From the NCBI GenBank assembly GCA_903896545.1, contig CAITYF010000161.1:1-64000 (forward strand): a DNA stretch of 64,000 nucleotides. Reading direction: 5' to 3'. A model generated the notes under the pieces. That model was not told where the DNA came from, ran no database searches, and saw nothing but the letters and a program-made list of their open reading frames with translations. The DNA is from an uncultured Myxococcales bacterium (lineage in GTDB: Bacteria > Myxococcota_A > UBA9042). Positions 8,675 through 18,500 of this stretch are shown in pieces (the stretch's first letter is position 1; every line of letters starts with the position of its first letter). The position numbers were made by a program, and so were the translations under genes.

Positions 8675-10096
8675 TCACTGCGAGCAGACGGCCAACTCGT
8701 ACCCGCAATACTGCGACACGCACGGCGAACAGTTCGTGCTGCCCGGGCACCAATTCCCGCACTTCAAGTCCCGGCAGTTCACAAACGCGGTGACGTCCGC
8801 TTGGGCTTGAGGGGTGCCTTGCGCGGTGCACGCCTTGGCGCAGAGCGTGTCACCGCCGCACTTGCCCTGACAGGTCGCGATATCGAGGCAACTGAACAGC
8901 GTTTGGTTGGCGCCGATCGGTGAAAAGCAGCCGACAAAACTGCTGGTGCACTGGGTCTTGGCGCAATCGACCAACGCGTCTCCGGATTGTCCCGCGCAGT
9001 TGCTGTCCATGCAGGCATAGAGCGTGTAGTAAGTCAACCCACCGTTCTTGCTGGAATTCTTGTTGCAGGCATCAACGCACGTGGCGGAAGTGCCGCAGCC
9101 GGTGATGCACGAGTTGGTTTGGTTGCACGTCGCGCTGCCCGACCCCAAGCACGCGGATTGCGCGTCAAAACAGTTGGCGTAGATGCACGCCATCGCGTCG
9201 TTGACTTGGCCGGCGTCGGCGTACGTCTTGCAGATCGCGCTGATGCAGCTTTTGTAGGCGGTGAACAAGCTCTGGCCGTTGCTGGTGCCCTGGGCGATGC
9301 AGCCGTCCGTGCACACGGTGTCGCCGGGCGCGCAGTTGCCTGTACACGCGACGACCTGACCGCAAGTCAGCGTGCCGCCGGTGCTGTTGGGGATGCAGAC
9401 GCCGTTTTGGCAGGTCTGGTTGGCGGAACACGGTGGGTTACAGCCGCTCGTTGTGCCGGTCTTGCACTGGCCGTTCTGGCAGATTTCTCCCGGCTTGCAG
9501 GCGATCGGCACGCCCCAGGACAAACACTTGTCGGGGTTCATTTGGCAGGTCTTGATGGCCGGCACGTCGGACAGGCACTCAACCAAACCCAGCGCCTTGC
9601 ACGGATCAGGGCAGCCGCACGCGCCGTCGTGACATTCCTGGGTGCTGGGACACGTCAGGTTGGCGCCCCAGATGCCGTTGGTGCAGGTCTGCAGCGTGTT
9701 TTTGTCCTTGCACTGCTTGGCGCCCGTCTGACAGGGTCCGGTGTCGACGGGGCCCGAATCCGCGGGTCCAACATCCGGCGGACTCGTTTCGGCGATCGCT
9801 GTGTCTTTCTGGACGTCGGCGATCGCGTCCTGGACCACGTCCGTCGCGACGATTTCCGCCGCAGTATCGCTGGTGTCCGCGTCCAACTTGCCAAAGGTGA
9901 CGTCGCCGCTCACACACGGCACAACGGTGCCCTTGAGGGGATCTACGCAAACGCTGACGCCCGGACAGGCGATGAACTGGCCCGTCTTGGGATCGGTACA
10001 GACCGTCTGGCCTTCCTCAACCTGCGTGCTGCACGCGCCGACGAACAGCGCCAAGAAGGCGCCAAGAAATCGCGGATGTGGCAATCTTTGCAGCAC
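8675..10096 (-). CDS. Cys-rich lipoprotein with Asp/Thr-rich spacer
   Basis: A 473-residue lipoprotein. The signal ends in a lipobox (LFVGAC, Cys near residue 22). Residues ~70-120 form an acidic spacer rich in Asp, Thr and Ala (TSDTAAEIVATDVVQD). The rest is dense in cysteine: small EGF-like units such as CKPGEICQNGQCK and CSANQTCQNGVC, then longer repeats around CMDSNCAGQSGDALVDCAKTQC that look like helical Cys-pair modules. The layout suggests a surface protein held off the outer membrane by the spacer. The start is a GTG with only a weak ribosome binding site. Function unknown. Confidence 0.85.
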   Translation of the reverse strand: MLQRLPHPRFLGAFLALFVGACSTQVEEGQTVCTDPKTGQFIACPGVSVCVDPLKGTVVPCVSGDVTFGKLDADTSDTAAEIVATDVVQDAIADVQKDTAIAETSPPDVGPADSGPVDTGPCQTGAKQCKDKNTLQTCTNGIWGANLTCPSTQECHDGACGCPDPCKALGLVECLSDVPAIKTCQMNPDKCLSWGVPIACKPGEICQNGQCKTGTTSGCNPPCSANQTCQNGVCIPNSTGGTLTCGQVVACTGNCAPGDTVCTDGCIAQGTSNGQSLFTAYKSCISAICKTYADAGQVNDAMACIYANCFDAQSACLGSGSATCNQTNSCITGCGTSATCVDACNKNSSKNGGLTYYTLYACMDSNCAGQSGDALVDCAKTQCTSSFVGCFSPIGANQTLFSCLDIATCQGKCGGDTLCAKACTAQGTPQAQADVTAFVNCRDLKCGNWCPGSTNCSPCVSQYCGYELAVCSQ

Positions 10097-10170
10097 GTTG
10101 CGCTCAACACCCGTTCAGGGTCGATTGCCGCCCACGATACCCGACGCGCGCACGAGCCGCAATGCAAACG

Positions 10171-10584
10171 CTACTTGACGACGACGGACAGCGACAATTT
10201 CTCGCCGCGCAGCATGTAGCACTGTTCGGCGCTGCAAATGCTGAAGTTGCCCGTGATGGCGACCGGTCCGGCACCAGCGGCGATCGCCTGCAGCGGAATC
10301 GTCACCAGCCCGTCGTTGCCAACCACTTTCACGTCGCCGCCCTTGGTGGTCAGCGCGTCCTTGGCTGACTTGGCGAACGCGGTCGCCTCCACCGTGAACT
10401 TTGCCGGGAATTCCGGGTTGAAGTGCAGGCCCTTGCCCGCCCTGATCGTCACGACCGCGGAGCCCGCCGCACCCGGCTTGAGCGTCACGCTCGGCGCGTG
10501 GACGGCGTACTGTTTTTCATCCGCCAGGGCCGGCGCCGCAGCGACCAAGCACAGGCACAAAGTCATGAGAATCTTACGCATCAT
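10171..10584 (-). CDS. Small exported protein, DsbD-N-like fold
   Basis: A protein of ~137 residues with a signal peptide (ILMTLCLCLVAAAPALA). The mature part reads as a beta-sandwich: AGKGLHFNPEFPAKF, then a late strand with NFSICSAEQCYMLRGEK, whose CxxxxC spacing recalls the N-terminal domain of DsbD. The family resemblance is inferred from these two segments only. Two adjacent ATGs (10584, 10581) can serve as start; GAGGA abuts the first. It lies 74 bases upstream of the Cys-rich lipoprotein gene on the same strand and could help its thiols in the periplasm, but this is speculative. Confidence 0.7.
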   Translation of the reverse strand: MMRKILMTLCLCLVAAAPALADEKQYAVHAPSVTLKPGAAGSAVVTIRAGKGLHFNPEFPAKFTVEATAFAKSAKDALTTKGGDVKVVGNDGLVTIPLQAIAAGAGPVAITGNFSICSAEQCYMLRGEKLSLSVVVK

Positions 10585-10804
10585 TCCTCGCAAACAGGTT
10601 AGTCAGGTGTCGATCGATTGCGACACGGGTTGCCGCATTGTCTGTGTGCCGCGCCGCGTGTCAACGGTGCGTTGTGTAGGAAACGCCCGGGGGCGCCGAT
10701 TCATTCACGGGCGGCGAGCTGTCCCTTGAAGTCGCCTGCGTTCCGGCCAGCTTCGTCTCATCGGCAAGTTGAGTCGACCGCGGTGTCCTCAGCGTCGCAA
10801 CCGC

Positions 10805-11845
10805 CTACTGCTGGTCAAACGCGCCGAGGTAGAGCTTCACGCCGCTTGCCAACCCCAGCTCACCGACCAGCGTTTCCACCTTTTTGTCGCGCAGGGCGGG
10901 CACGAGGCTCTTCTTCAGGTCTGCGAGCACTTCCGGGTCGTCCGGACCCTTGTGGGACGGCGCGACGGCGCTGTTCATGCGGATCACGTGCCAGCCAAAC
11001 GGCGAACGGACCGGATCCTTGGTGAGTTCGCCCGGCTGCAGCTTGAGCGCCGCCGTGACGAACGGCTCGACCATCAGCACAATGCCCTTCTGTGCGGAGT
11101 ACGGCTTGCTCGGCTCGTAGAAGAACGACAGATCGACCACCGCCGCCTTGGCAAAACGCGGGTCCGCGCCAACGCGACCGTGCATTTCCTGCACCGTCGC
11201 CGGGTGATTCTGCGCCAGGAAGTCGGCCAACGCGCGCGCTGTCGGTTCCAACGCGTCGATGCACTTCGCGGCCTCTTCGGACTCCCCGCACTGCCGGAAG
11301 TCGCCGGTGCAGCAGATGATCTGCGCGTCCGTAACCGCGTAAACGCCGGGATGATCGTAGGTGTGCCGCACGGACTTGACCGCCCACGCGGCCTTGACGT
11401 CCTCCGCCGTGATCTTCTCCGGCGTCAGGTTGTCCTCCATTTGATCTTCCAGCAGCCGCGCGACCATGAACTGCCGGATCGGCTCCTGCAGCCACTCGCC
11501 CCACAGCTTGGCACCGGCGGCGCGCGCCAACACTTCCTGGTCGACCAGCGCGGCAACGATGCTGCGCGGTGGCGTATCCGCCGGATACAGCTTCTGCACG
11601 GCGTCAAACTGTGCGCGGGTCACAGCTGCGCCATCGACGCACGCCAAAACGTCTGCCTCCAGCTGACCGGGCTTGCACGCGCGCTTGGCCCACGGGTGTT
11701 GCGGAACCGGACCGGCCGGCAGCGTCACCTTGCCGAGATAGTGCGTGACGGGCGACATCGCTTTGTCTTCCAACGAAGTCGGCTTACCCGTGCACGCCAG
11801 AGCGCACAGGAGAAACGGACCGATGGACCAACGCAGCGTGTGCAA
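10805..11845 (-). CDS. PpiC/SurA-type peptidyl-prolyl isomerase lipoprotein
   Basis: A 346-residue lipoprotein that resembles periplasmic folding factors. The signal ends in LLCALAC (lipobox). The SurA/PrsA-like helical part contains ACVDGAAVTRAQFDAVQKLY. The parvulin domain follows, with DPRFAKAAVVDLSFFY, then ALKLQPGELTKDPVRSPFGWHVIRM, the classic end of that fold. A cysteine-bearing stretch TDAQIICCTGDFRQC is unusual. I chose a TTG start at 11845 because GAGGAG lies 7 bases upstream and it begins the signal peptide; the frame stays open far upstream. It follows a 61-residue membrane protein gene on the same strand. Confidence 0.85.
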   Translation of the reverse strand: MHTLRWSIGPFLLCALACTGKPTSLEDKAMSPVTHYLGKVTLPAGPVPQHPWAKRACKPGQLEADVLACVDGAAVTRAQFDAVQKLYPADTPPRSIVAALVDQEVLARAAGAKLWGEWLQEPIRQFMVARLLEDQMEDNLTPEKITAEDVKAAWAVKSVRHTYDHPGVYAVTDAQIICCTGDFRQCGESEEAAKCIDALEPTARALADFLAQNHPATVQEMHGRVGADPRFAKAAVVDLSFFYEPSKPYSAQKGIVLMVEPFVTAALKLQPGELTKDPVRSPFGWHVIRMNSAVAPSHKGPDDPEVLADLKKSLVPALRDKKVETLVGELGLASGVKLYLGAFDQQ

Positions 11846-11928
11846 GAAAGGCTCCTCAGGGGTCTGCGCCGCGCGCCGACGCGGCGATAGTGCCAGCTTT
11901 TTGACGCAGACGGCAATGCGCGGAAACG

Positions 11929-12114
11929 CTAGTCGTGCGTTCGGCCGAGGATCGTCAGCTCCACGCCTGTGCGCGCCAACACCCAGGTCAGGCCAAGGAG
12001 CAAGAGTCCGCCCAAGTAGTCGCGCAAAGCGACGGCGTCCAGGGCACGCGCCATGGGCCAAAGCGACAAAAGCGCGATCGCGACGCCCAACCAAGTCAGC
12101 GATTTTTTGCCCAT
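11929..12114 (-). CDS. Small two-helix membrane protein
   Basis: Sixty-one residues with two predicted membrane helices (LTWLGVAIALLSLWPMA and LGGLLLLGLTWVLARTG) joined by a short loop. The ATG follows GAGGG by 6 bases. It lies 83 bases upstream of the PpiC lipoprotein gene on the same strand, possibly one transcript. No family recognised. Confidence 0.6.
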   Translation of the reverse strand: MGKKSLTWLGVAIALLSLWPMARALDAVALRDYLGGLLLLGLTWVLARTGVELTILGRTHD

Positions 12115-12169
12115 GAAGCCCTCGCCAAAGTCGGCTCTGCACCCGCTGACCTGACGTCAGAGTGTACTA

Positions 12170-12269
12170 TACACTCCGACCGAAGTTCGAGATCAAACCG
12201 CATCCAACCGCGGCGTGCCACCGGAGGCGCACGCTCGCGGTCCAAGTCCGAAATGCGACAGGTCTAACC
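12170..12269 (-). repeat. Dispersed intergenic repeat, copy A
   Basis: About 100 bp shared with the copies near 19.8-20.0 and 26.9 kb. The core contains a hairpin, GCGTGCC-ACC-GGAGG-CGCACGC, followed by GGTCCAAGTCCGAAATGCGACAGG. An outer arm (ACTCCGACCGAAGTTCG) is also shared with copy 2 at 19.9 kb. It fills the gap between the gene ending at 12303 and the small membrane protein gene, both leftward. Confidence 0.75.
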
Positions 12270-12302
12270 GACGAGCGCTGGTGTTGGACCAGGTCAGCAT
12301 GC

Positions 12303-13040
12303 TTAGGTCGGCTTGTGCCACAGCCAGAGCAAACCGCCAAAAAGCGCTAGCCACGACAAACGACGCCCCAGCCACAGCGGCCAGCGATCCCCCACAGGTC
12401 CAAGCCCGTCTGCGCTCGGCAGATCGCCGCGAATCGGCACCAGCCGCACGGCCATCCAACAGAGGGCCGCGCCTGCAAGACGCGCCGCGCGCGACGCTTC
12501 CGTGTGCTCACCCGCTGGCTCACTCCACATCCACGCTTGCACAAGCCAGATCGGCGCGAGCAGCAGCACGAGACGATCCGCGAGCGGCATTTTGCCCGGA
12601 TGCCACGAACGCGAAAGACGCCGCAGGTCGGCTTCGGTTTGGCCTTGGACGTCGTGATTCCAGACTGCACGCAAAAAGCCAAGCAGCACCATGGCCAGCC
12701 ACAGCCCTTGCACAGGACCCGACGTGCGCACACCGTGCAGCGCCGGACACGCCACCAGGATCGGGACCAGCCCGCCCAGCGCCGCGCCGAGCAACATGGT
12801 CGACTCGCCAGACGGCACGGCCGCCAGAACACCCACGGGCGTCAGCAGCGCGAGGCCCAGGCAAACCAGCCGATCCAGACCTTCTTCTGGGTACAAAAAG
12901 CCAAATGGAACAGCGACAACCGTGAGCCATAGGGCCAGACACCACGCCAGAACCTTACGCAAGGAAACCAGCCGCTGCCACCAAATGTGCAGAAACCAGT
13001 CGTGCAGAGACTTGAGGGTCTTGGCGTAGAAGCGCACCAT
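12303..13040 (-). CDS. Integral membrane protein of unknown function
   Basis: About 245 residues with a basic, Trp-rich N-terminus (YAKTLKSLHDWFLHIWWQR) and roughly five to six hydrophobic spans, among them LAWCLALWLTVVAVPFGFLY and LLGAALGGLVPILVACPAL. The C-terminus is LALFGGLLWLWHKPT. I recognise no family. The start is placed at ATG 13040; the frame is open further upstream but overlaps the divergent gene there. It is divergently transcribed from an outer-membrane protein gene 45 bp away and is followed directly by repeat copy A. Confidence 0.7.
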   Translation of the reverse strand: MVRFYAKTLKSLHDWFLHIWWQRLVSLRKVLAWCLALWLTVVAVPFGFLYPEEGLDRLVCLGLALLTPVGVLAAVPSGESTMLLGAALGGLVPILVACPALHGVRTSGPVQGLWLAMVLLGFLRAVWNHDVQGQTEADLRRLSRSWHPGKMPLADRLVLLLAPIWLVQAWMWSEPAGEHTEASRAARLAGAALCWMAVRLVPIRGDLPSADGLGPVGDRWPLWLGRRLSWLALFGGLLWLWHKPT

Positions 13041-13085
13041 CACGTCGCGATGATAGCGAAGCAACTGCGCCACGCCAGAGCCAAG

Positions 13086-13658
13086 ATGCGAATCACCGTG
13101 CGGTTTTTGACCGTGCTTGTGCTCGTGGTGTTGGCGATTCCGGCGCAAGCTCGCGATATGACGGGAAAAGGCGGCATCGGTGTGCTGGTGACGACCGAAG
13201 GGATGCCGATGTTGGCGTTTCGCTACTGGCGGACGCATCTCGCGCTGGAGGGTCTGCTGGGCTACGTGGCGACGACGCCGACGCCCGCGACACTCGAACG
13301 CCCCGATACGACGCAACTTCGCATCGCGCTGGGCTTTCTCTACCGCCTCGCAGACGACCAGAAGGCCAGCCTGGCGCTGGGACTGCGGCCGTGGCTGCAA
13401 TACACGCTGCAGAGCGCGACCGATCAGAAAGACCAGAGCACGTGGCGCTTTGGCGCTGAAATTCCCCTGCAAGGTGAAGTGTTCTTGAACGACCACATCA
13501 GTCTGATCGGCCACGTCGGGTTGACGATCGATCTGGCGACGCCGCAAGCCCGCACGGACGGCAGCGCGACGGCGCTCGACCTGCGAAAAGACACGACCCT
13601 CCTCATCGGCGTTCGCGGCGGCTTCTCCGGTGGCGCCGGCGTCACCTACTATTTCTAA
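13086..13658 (+). CDS. Predicted outer-membrane beta-barrel protein
   Basis: A 190-residue exported protein: signal peptide FLTVLVLVVLAIPAQA, then alternating strands rich in aromatic and small residues (MLAFRYWRTHLALEGLLGYV, LRIALGFLYRLADD, SLALGLRPWLQYTL), ending in YYF, the usual terminal signature for BAM-inserted barrels. Eight strands are plausible from the length. The start at 13086 begins the signal peptide. The trmL gene follows after 9 bases, so the two are probably co-transcribed though functionally unrelated. Confidence 0.75.
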   Translation: MRITVRFLTVLVLVVLAIPAQARDMTGKGGIGVLVTTEGMPMLAFRYWRTHLALEGLLGYVATTPTPATLERPDTTQLRIALGFLYRLADDQKASLALGLRPWLQYTLQSATDQKDQSTWRFGAEIPLQGEVFLNDHISLIGHVGLTIDLATPQARTDGSATALDLRKDTTLLIGVRGGFSGGAGVTYYF

Positions 13659-13667
13659 AGTGGTTTC

Positions 13668-14132
13668 ATGCATATCGCGCTCATTGAACCGGAAATTCCC
13701 GGCAACACCGGCAGCATCGGCCGCGTCTGCGTCGGCACGGATACGCCGCTGCACTTGGTCGGCAAGCTCGGTTTTCAGATCGACGAGGCCGCCGTACGGC
13801 GCGCGGGACTCGACTACTGGCATAAAGTGCAGCTGCACGCGCACGCGGATCTGGACGCGCTCATCGCGGCGTTGCCGAACCAGCGGCTGTGGTTCTTCAG
13901 TGCGCACGGCGCGACGCGCTACGATCAGGTGGCGTATCGGCCCGACGACGTGCTGGTTTTTGGCCGCGAAAGCTGCGGTTTGCCCAAGGCCGTGCTGGAG
14001 CGGTACGCGGCGCAGGTCGTTTTTGTACCGACGAACGGCGAAATCCGCAGCCTGAACATCGCAAACTGCGTGACGGCGGTGCTGTACGAAGCGCTACGCC
14101 AGCAGGATTTTGCAGGGTTGGGGACGGAGTAG
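13668..14132 (+). CDS. trmL: tRNA (cytidine(34)-2'-O)-methyltransferase
   Basis: A SPOUT-class enzyme that methylates the wobble ribose of tRNA-Leu isoacceptors, using SAM. At 154 residues it is the normal size. It begins with the typical strand HIALIEPEIPGNTGSIGRVC, followed by LHLVGKLGFQIDE, GLDYWHKV, and the trefoil-knot SAM site with VFGRESCGLPKAVLE and EIRSLNIANCVTAVLYEAL. It is the second gene behind an outer-membrane protein gene and convergent with an FAD oxidase gene. Confidence 0.95.
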   Translation: MHIALIEPEIPGNTGSIGRVCVGTDTPLHLVGKLGFQIDEAAVRRAGLDYWHKVQLHAHADLDALIAALPNQRLWFFSAHGATRYDQVAYRPDDVLVFGRESCGLPKAVLERYAAQVVFVPTNGEIRSLNIANCVTAVLYEALRQQDFAGLGTE

Positions 14133-14182
14133 AGAAGCGCAGCGAATAGGCGTGTTTTGCGCGAATCCGCGCGCACAGCCCG

Positions 14183-15481
14183 CTACGGCAAGCCCGCCTT
14201 CGGTGAGATCAAGCCGTCCGGGTCAAACGCGCGGTGCAAGGACGTCAACACCACCTTCGCCGCGGGACTCATGCGGTCGCGGATCGCCTGACGCCACTGG
14301 GTACTCGCCGCGATCGGGACCGCGCCGGCGTCGAGCAGGAGCGCGATGTCCTGCGGCGCCGACAGCGCGGGCAAACGCAGCCGCACGGCATCTGGACCTA
14401 CCGACCACGCGCGTTGCGCTGGCGCGGCGGTTCGAGCGGCCAACGCGTCCGTCACGTCCAGAAGCGCGGGAATGTCCGGCCAAGCGACGTTCACCTGAAC
14501 CTGCGCTTGTGCGGAACGCGCTTCCGGCCAAACGGGCGCTTGCTGACCCAAACGAACGCGGCGGTCTTCCGCGGCAAAGTCGGCCACTGGGAAGCCGGCT
14601 TCGGCGAGACGCGCCGCGACGTCACGGGTCAGATGCGCCAGGTCCCCTTCACTGCGCGCGCTCGACACGCGCAACGACAGCGCAACGTGGCCACTCGACT
14701 CCACGAGGCGCAGCGTGTCCACTTCCCGCGATGCGACCAAGGGGCGCGCGGCCGACAGCAGCGCCAGAAGCACCGGCCGATCAGCAACGAAATGGCCGTG
14801 TGACCACGCAGACCAAGGCGCCCGGTGCAGCCGAAGCGTGAGTTCACAGACCACCAAGCCGCGGCCGTCGTAGCCATCCAGCAAGCCGAGCGGCGAAGGC
14901 AAGCCGCGCGGCGCGCCCGCCCGGAGGCCAAAAAGCTCGGCGGCACCCAACTGCAGCGTGCGCCCCGCACCCGTCACCACACGCGCGCCCACGACGTCCT
15001 GCAGAAATGAAGCGTCGCCGAGCCCCACTTCACCGCTGTCACCCGTCGCCAGCATCTGCCCCAGCGTCTCGTCGGGCCACAACGGCACGCCGCGCGTACA
15101 CAGTCGCGCCTGCCGCGCCGCGCGATCCAGCGCGTGGACCTCGACGCCCGCGCCCACCGTCGCCAAGCGCCGCCCAATGTCGATCTCCAGAGGCCGCTGC
15201 AGCGCCGTCGCGTCCAGCACGATCGCGGCGGTCACGTCGTCGCCGGATTGCAACGGCAGACGGTGCCGCACTTCCAGCACCACGTGCCGACGCCGCGCGA
15301 CTTGCACCGCGTGTTCCACGTCCTGACTGTTGTGAGGTAGCACCACCGCCAGCGCGTCGAGCCCGCAGTGCTGACGCGCCGCTTCACCCACGCGCACGCG
15401 GTCCCGGCCAAGCTTGTCGATGAGGTCCGCTTGAACCGCCACCACTGCCATCTGGCCTATGCCACCGCGCGGTTCCAGCAT
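14183..15481 (-). CDS. FAD-binding (PCMH-type) oxidoreductase
   Basis: A 432-residue FAD-linked oxidase resembling the GlcD/GlcE group. Residues ~45-210 form the PCMH flavin domain (AVVLPHNSQDVEHAVQVARR, LDATALQRPLEIDIGRRLATVGAG, LATGDSGEVGLGDASFLQDVVGARVV). The C-terminal substrate domain ends in FDPDGLISPKAGLP, matching the usual FDPxGxxxPGK tail. The expected GxGGH-type loop is replaced by the TGDSGEVG segment. Two ATG starts (15481 and 15451) have comparable upstream AGG sites. The substrate is unknown. It is convergent with trmL. Confidence 0.8.
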   Translation of the reverse strand: MLEPRGGIGQMAVVAVQADLIDKLGRDRVRVGEAARQHCGLDALAVVLPHNSQDVEHAVQVARRRHVVLEVRHRLPLQSGDDVTAAIVLDATALQRPLEIDIGRRLATVGAGVEVHALDRAARQARLCTRGVPLWPDETLGQMLATGDSGEVGLGDASFLQDVVGARVVTGAGRTLQLGAAELFGLRAGAPRGLPSPLGLLDGYDGRGLVVCELTLRLHRAPWSAWSHGHFVADRPVLLALLSAARPLVASREVDTLRLVESSGHVALSLRVSSARSEGDLAHLTRDVAARLAEAGFPVADFAAEDRRVRLGQQAPVWPEARSAQAQVQVNVAWPDIPALLDVTDALAARTAAPAQRAWSVGPDAVRLRLPALSAPQDIALLLDAGAVPIAASTQWRQAIRDRMSPAAKVVLTSLHRAFDPDGLISPKAGLP

Positions 15482-15511
15482 GCCTGTCAGCCTAGACCGA
15501 CGCCGCGGTTT

Positions 15512-18500
15512 TTACCAGCCGAACAAGTTCACGTCGTCGATGAAAATGCCGGAGTGGTTGTTGTTGTTGCCGTCAACCGAGTTGAAGCGGAAGCGCATCG
15601 TGAACGTCTTGCCGGCAAATGCGGTCAAGTCGATGGACTGCTGAATCCACGTCTTCTGCGGCGTCTTGGTCAGGTTGAAGATCGTGGTGCCGGTGTACGG
15701 ATTCCAGTTCTGCGGGCAAAGGTTGCCTTGAGCGAATTGGCAGGCGTAGTTGTTCGTCGACACTTCCAGGGTCGGCAGATCGAAGTTCGCACCTTGACCC
15801 GCGACGTCCTCCACATCCGTGTAGCTCCAGAACTGCAGCGTCAGACCGCCCGTCAGTGCCGCCGCGTTGTACGCCGTGACGAGCGACGCGGTGCCGTTCG
15901 CCGCCGCCTGATTGCCACCGCAGTTCGCCGCCGTGCAGTAGTTCGTGCCGTTGTTGAAGTTCAGCGTGCACGAGCCCGTGACTGGCGCGGGTGTCGCAGG
16001 GGCCGCGTCCAACCCCCAGCTGACGCCGTTGCCCTGCGCCGCGCTAAACGCCCACGTCTTGTCCGCGCAGTCCATGTTCCAGGAGATGACTGGCTTCAAG
16101 CAGTAGACGCTCGTCGCACACGCGCTGTCCGCGCAGTCGATGAGGTCGTTCTTGTTGTTGTCGATGCCGTCGTTGCAGATTTCCGCCAAGCACGCAGGGT
16201 CAGACGCGCAGGTCAGGTCCGCGCAGTCCGTGGCGCCATTGGCGTCGTTGTCCAAGCCGTCGTTGCAGACTTCCGGCGACGTCACTTCCGCGACGTTGAT
16301 GTTGTCCACGTACCAGCCCTTACCCGTGTTGCCCTGACCAAACGGCGTGCCGAGGTTGAACACGATGTAGAACTTGTGACCGCTCACCGCCGGCACCGCG
16401 ACGCTGACTTTGCGCCACAGCCGCTGGTTCGCGTTCGTTGTGCTCAGCTGGAACTGCTGCAATTGCGCGTTGGACGTCGCATCGTACAGGGTGACCGTCG
16501 GGATGTCCTGCGGCGTGCCGTCAACGTCTTCCCACGTGTCAAACTGCAGCGTCAACACGCCAAACGCCGCGGTCGCGTCGATAGTCGGCGTGCGTGCGTT
16601 GCCGGTCGGAGCCTGGCAGCCGCCGCCTTGGGCATCGCAGTAGTTCGTGCCGTTGTTGAAGTTCAGCGTGCACTCGTGCGCCGTTTGTTCCGCCGCCGTG
16701 CCAATGACGGCCGTTTTGTCGACCGCCCAGATCACCGCTTTGCCCGCCGGCTTGTCGAGCGTCCAGCCCGCGCCCGCTGCCGCGCAAGTCAGCGCGTCGG
16801 TGTACACGCTGCAGGTCGACGCGGTCACCGCGCACTTGCCCGCTTGGCAGCTGTTGGTCGTGCACGCCAACGTATCGTCGCACGGGTCGCCGTCCGCGAC
16901 AGCCGCGAACGTGCACTTGCCCGTCGCCGCGTCGCACGCGTCGGTGGTGCACACGTTGTTGTCCACGCAAACGACTCCGCTGCCCTTGACGCACGCCGAG
17001 TCCGCGCACGTGTCGCCGAACGTGCACTTGTCGCCGGTGTCGCACGGCAGCGTGTTCGCGCTGTACGCGCAGTTGCCCGTGCCGCTGTCGCAGCTGTCTG
17101 TCGTGCACGTGTTGCCGTCGTCGCAGCTCTTGGGCGACGACTTGGTGCACGCGCCGGCGGCGCACGTATCGCTCACGGTGCAGGGGTTGCCGTCATCGCA
17201 CGAAGCCGTGTTGTTGGCGTGGCCGCACGCGCCCGTCTTGCTGTCGCAGCTGTCCGTCGTGCAGACGTTGCCATCGTCGCAGGACTTGGCCGCGCCGCCG
17301 ACACACTTGGTCTGCGCGCACGCGTCGCCAACCGTGCATGCGTCGCCGTCGTCGCACACCGCGCTGTTGGCGGTCCAGAAGCAGGTGCCGTCCGCGGTGT
17401 TGCACTGGTCATTGGTGCACACGTTGGTGTCGTCGCAGTTGACCGCTGTGCCCGCGCAGGTACCGGCGCCGCAAACGTCGTTGGTCGTGCACTTGCTGCC
17501 GTCGTCGCATGCGGTCGTGTTGTTGGCGTGCACGCAGCCCTTGATCGTGTCGCAGCTGTCATCGGTGCACGGGTTGCTGTCGTCGCAGGTGACCTTCGGG
17601 TCGATCGCCGCGCCGGACTTGCAGGCGCCGTTCTTGCACACGTCGCCGACGGTGCAGGCGTTGCCGTCGTCGCACGGATCGGTGTTCGCGCTCCAGAAGC
17701 AGCCATTCACAGGGTCGCAGCCGTCGGTCGTGCAGTCCTTGCCGTCCGTGCAGTCCGTCGTCGTTCCCTTCGTGCAGACGCCCACCTGACAGGTCGACGC
17801 GGTGATGCACGCCGTTCCCGTGGAACACGTTGTGCCGTCTGTGATCGGCGTGAACACGCAGCCGACGCCGGGCGTGCAGGTGTCCTTGGTGCAGGGGTTG
17901 GCGTCGTCACAGCCGACCTGACCGGTCGTCTGGCAGGAACCGCCGCTGCAGGTGCCCAGCTCGCAGGTGTCGCCAGGCGCGCAGCTCGCTGTGTTGTTGA
18001 CCGCGGTGCATCCCGTCGCCGGGTCGCACAGGTCGTCGGTGCAGACGTTGTTGTCGTTGCAGGTCTTGGTCGTGCCGGGGGCGCACGCGCCGTCCGCGCA
18101 GGTGTCGTTCAGCGTGCACGCGTTGCCGTCCTCGCACGCGCCAGCGGCAGGGGCGGTCTGGCAGTTCGCGGTCGCTGGGTCGCAGGAATCGGTCGTGCAG
18201 ACGTTGCCGTCGTTGCACACCTTGGCCACGCCGGGCGAGCAGGCACCGGACTTGCACACATCGCCGGTCGTACAAGCGTCGCCATCATCGCAATCCACCG
18301 CGATGTTGTTGTGCGAGCACGTACCGGTCTTGCTGTCGCACAAGTCGACCGTGCACACGTTCTTGTCGTCACACGCGTTGACCGCACCGGCGCACTTGCT
18401 GGCCGCGCAGATGTCGTTCAGCGTGCACAGGTCTCCGTCGTCGCACGGCGCGGCGTTGGCGACCGCCACGCAGCCCTGCGCCGGATCGCAAGCGTCGTCG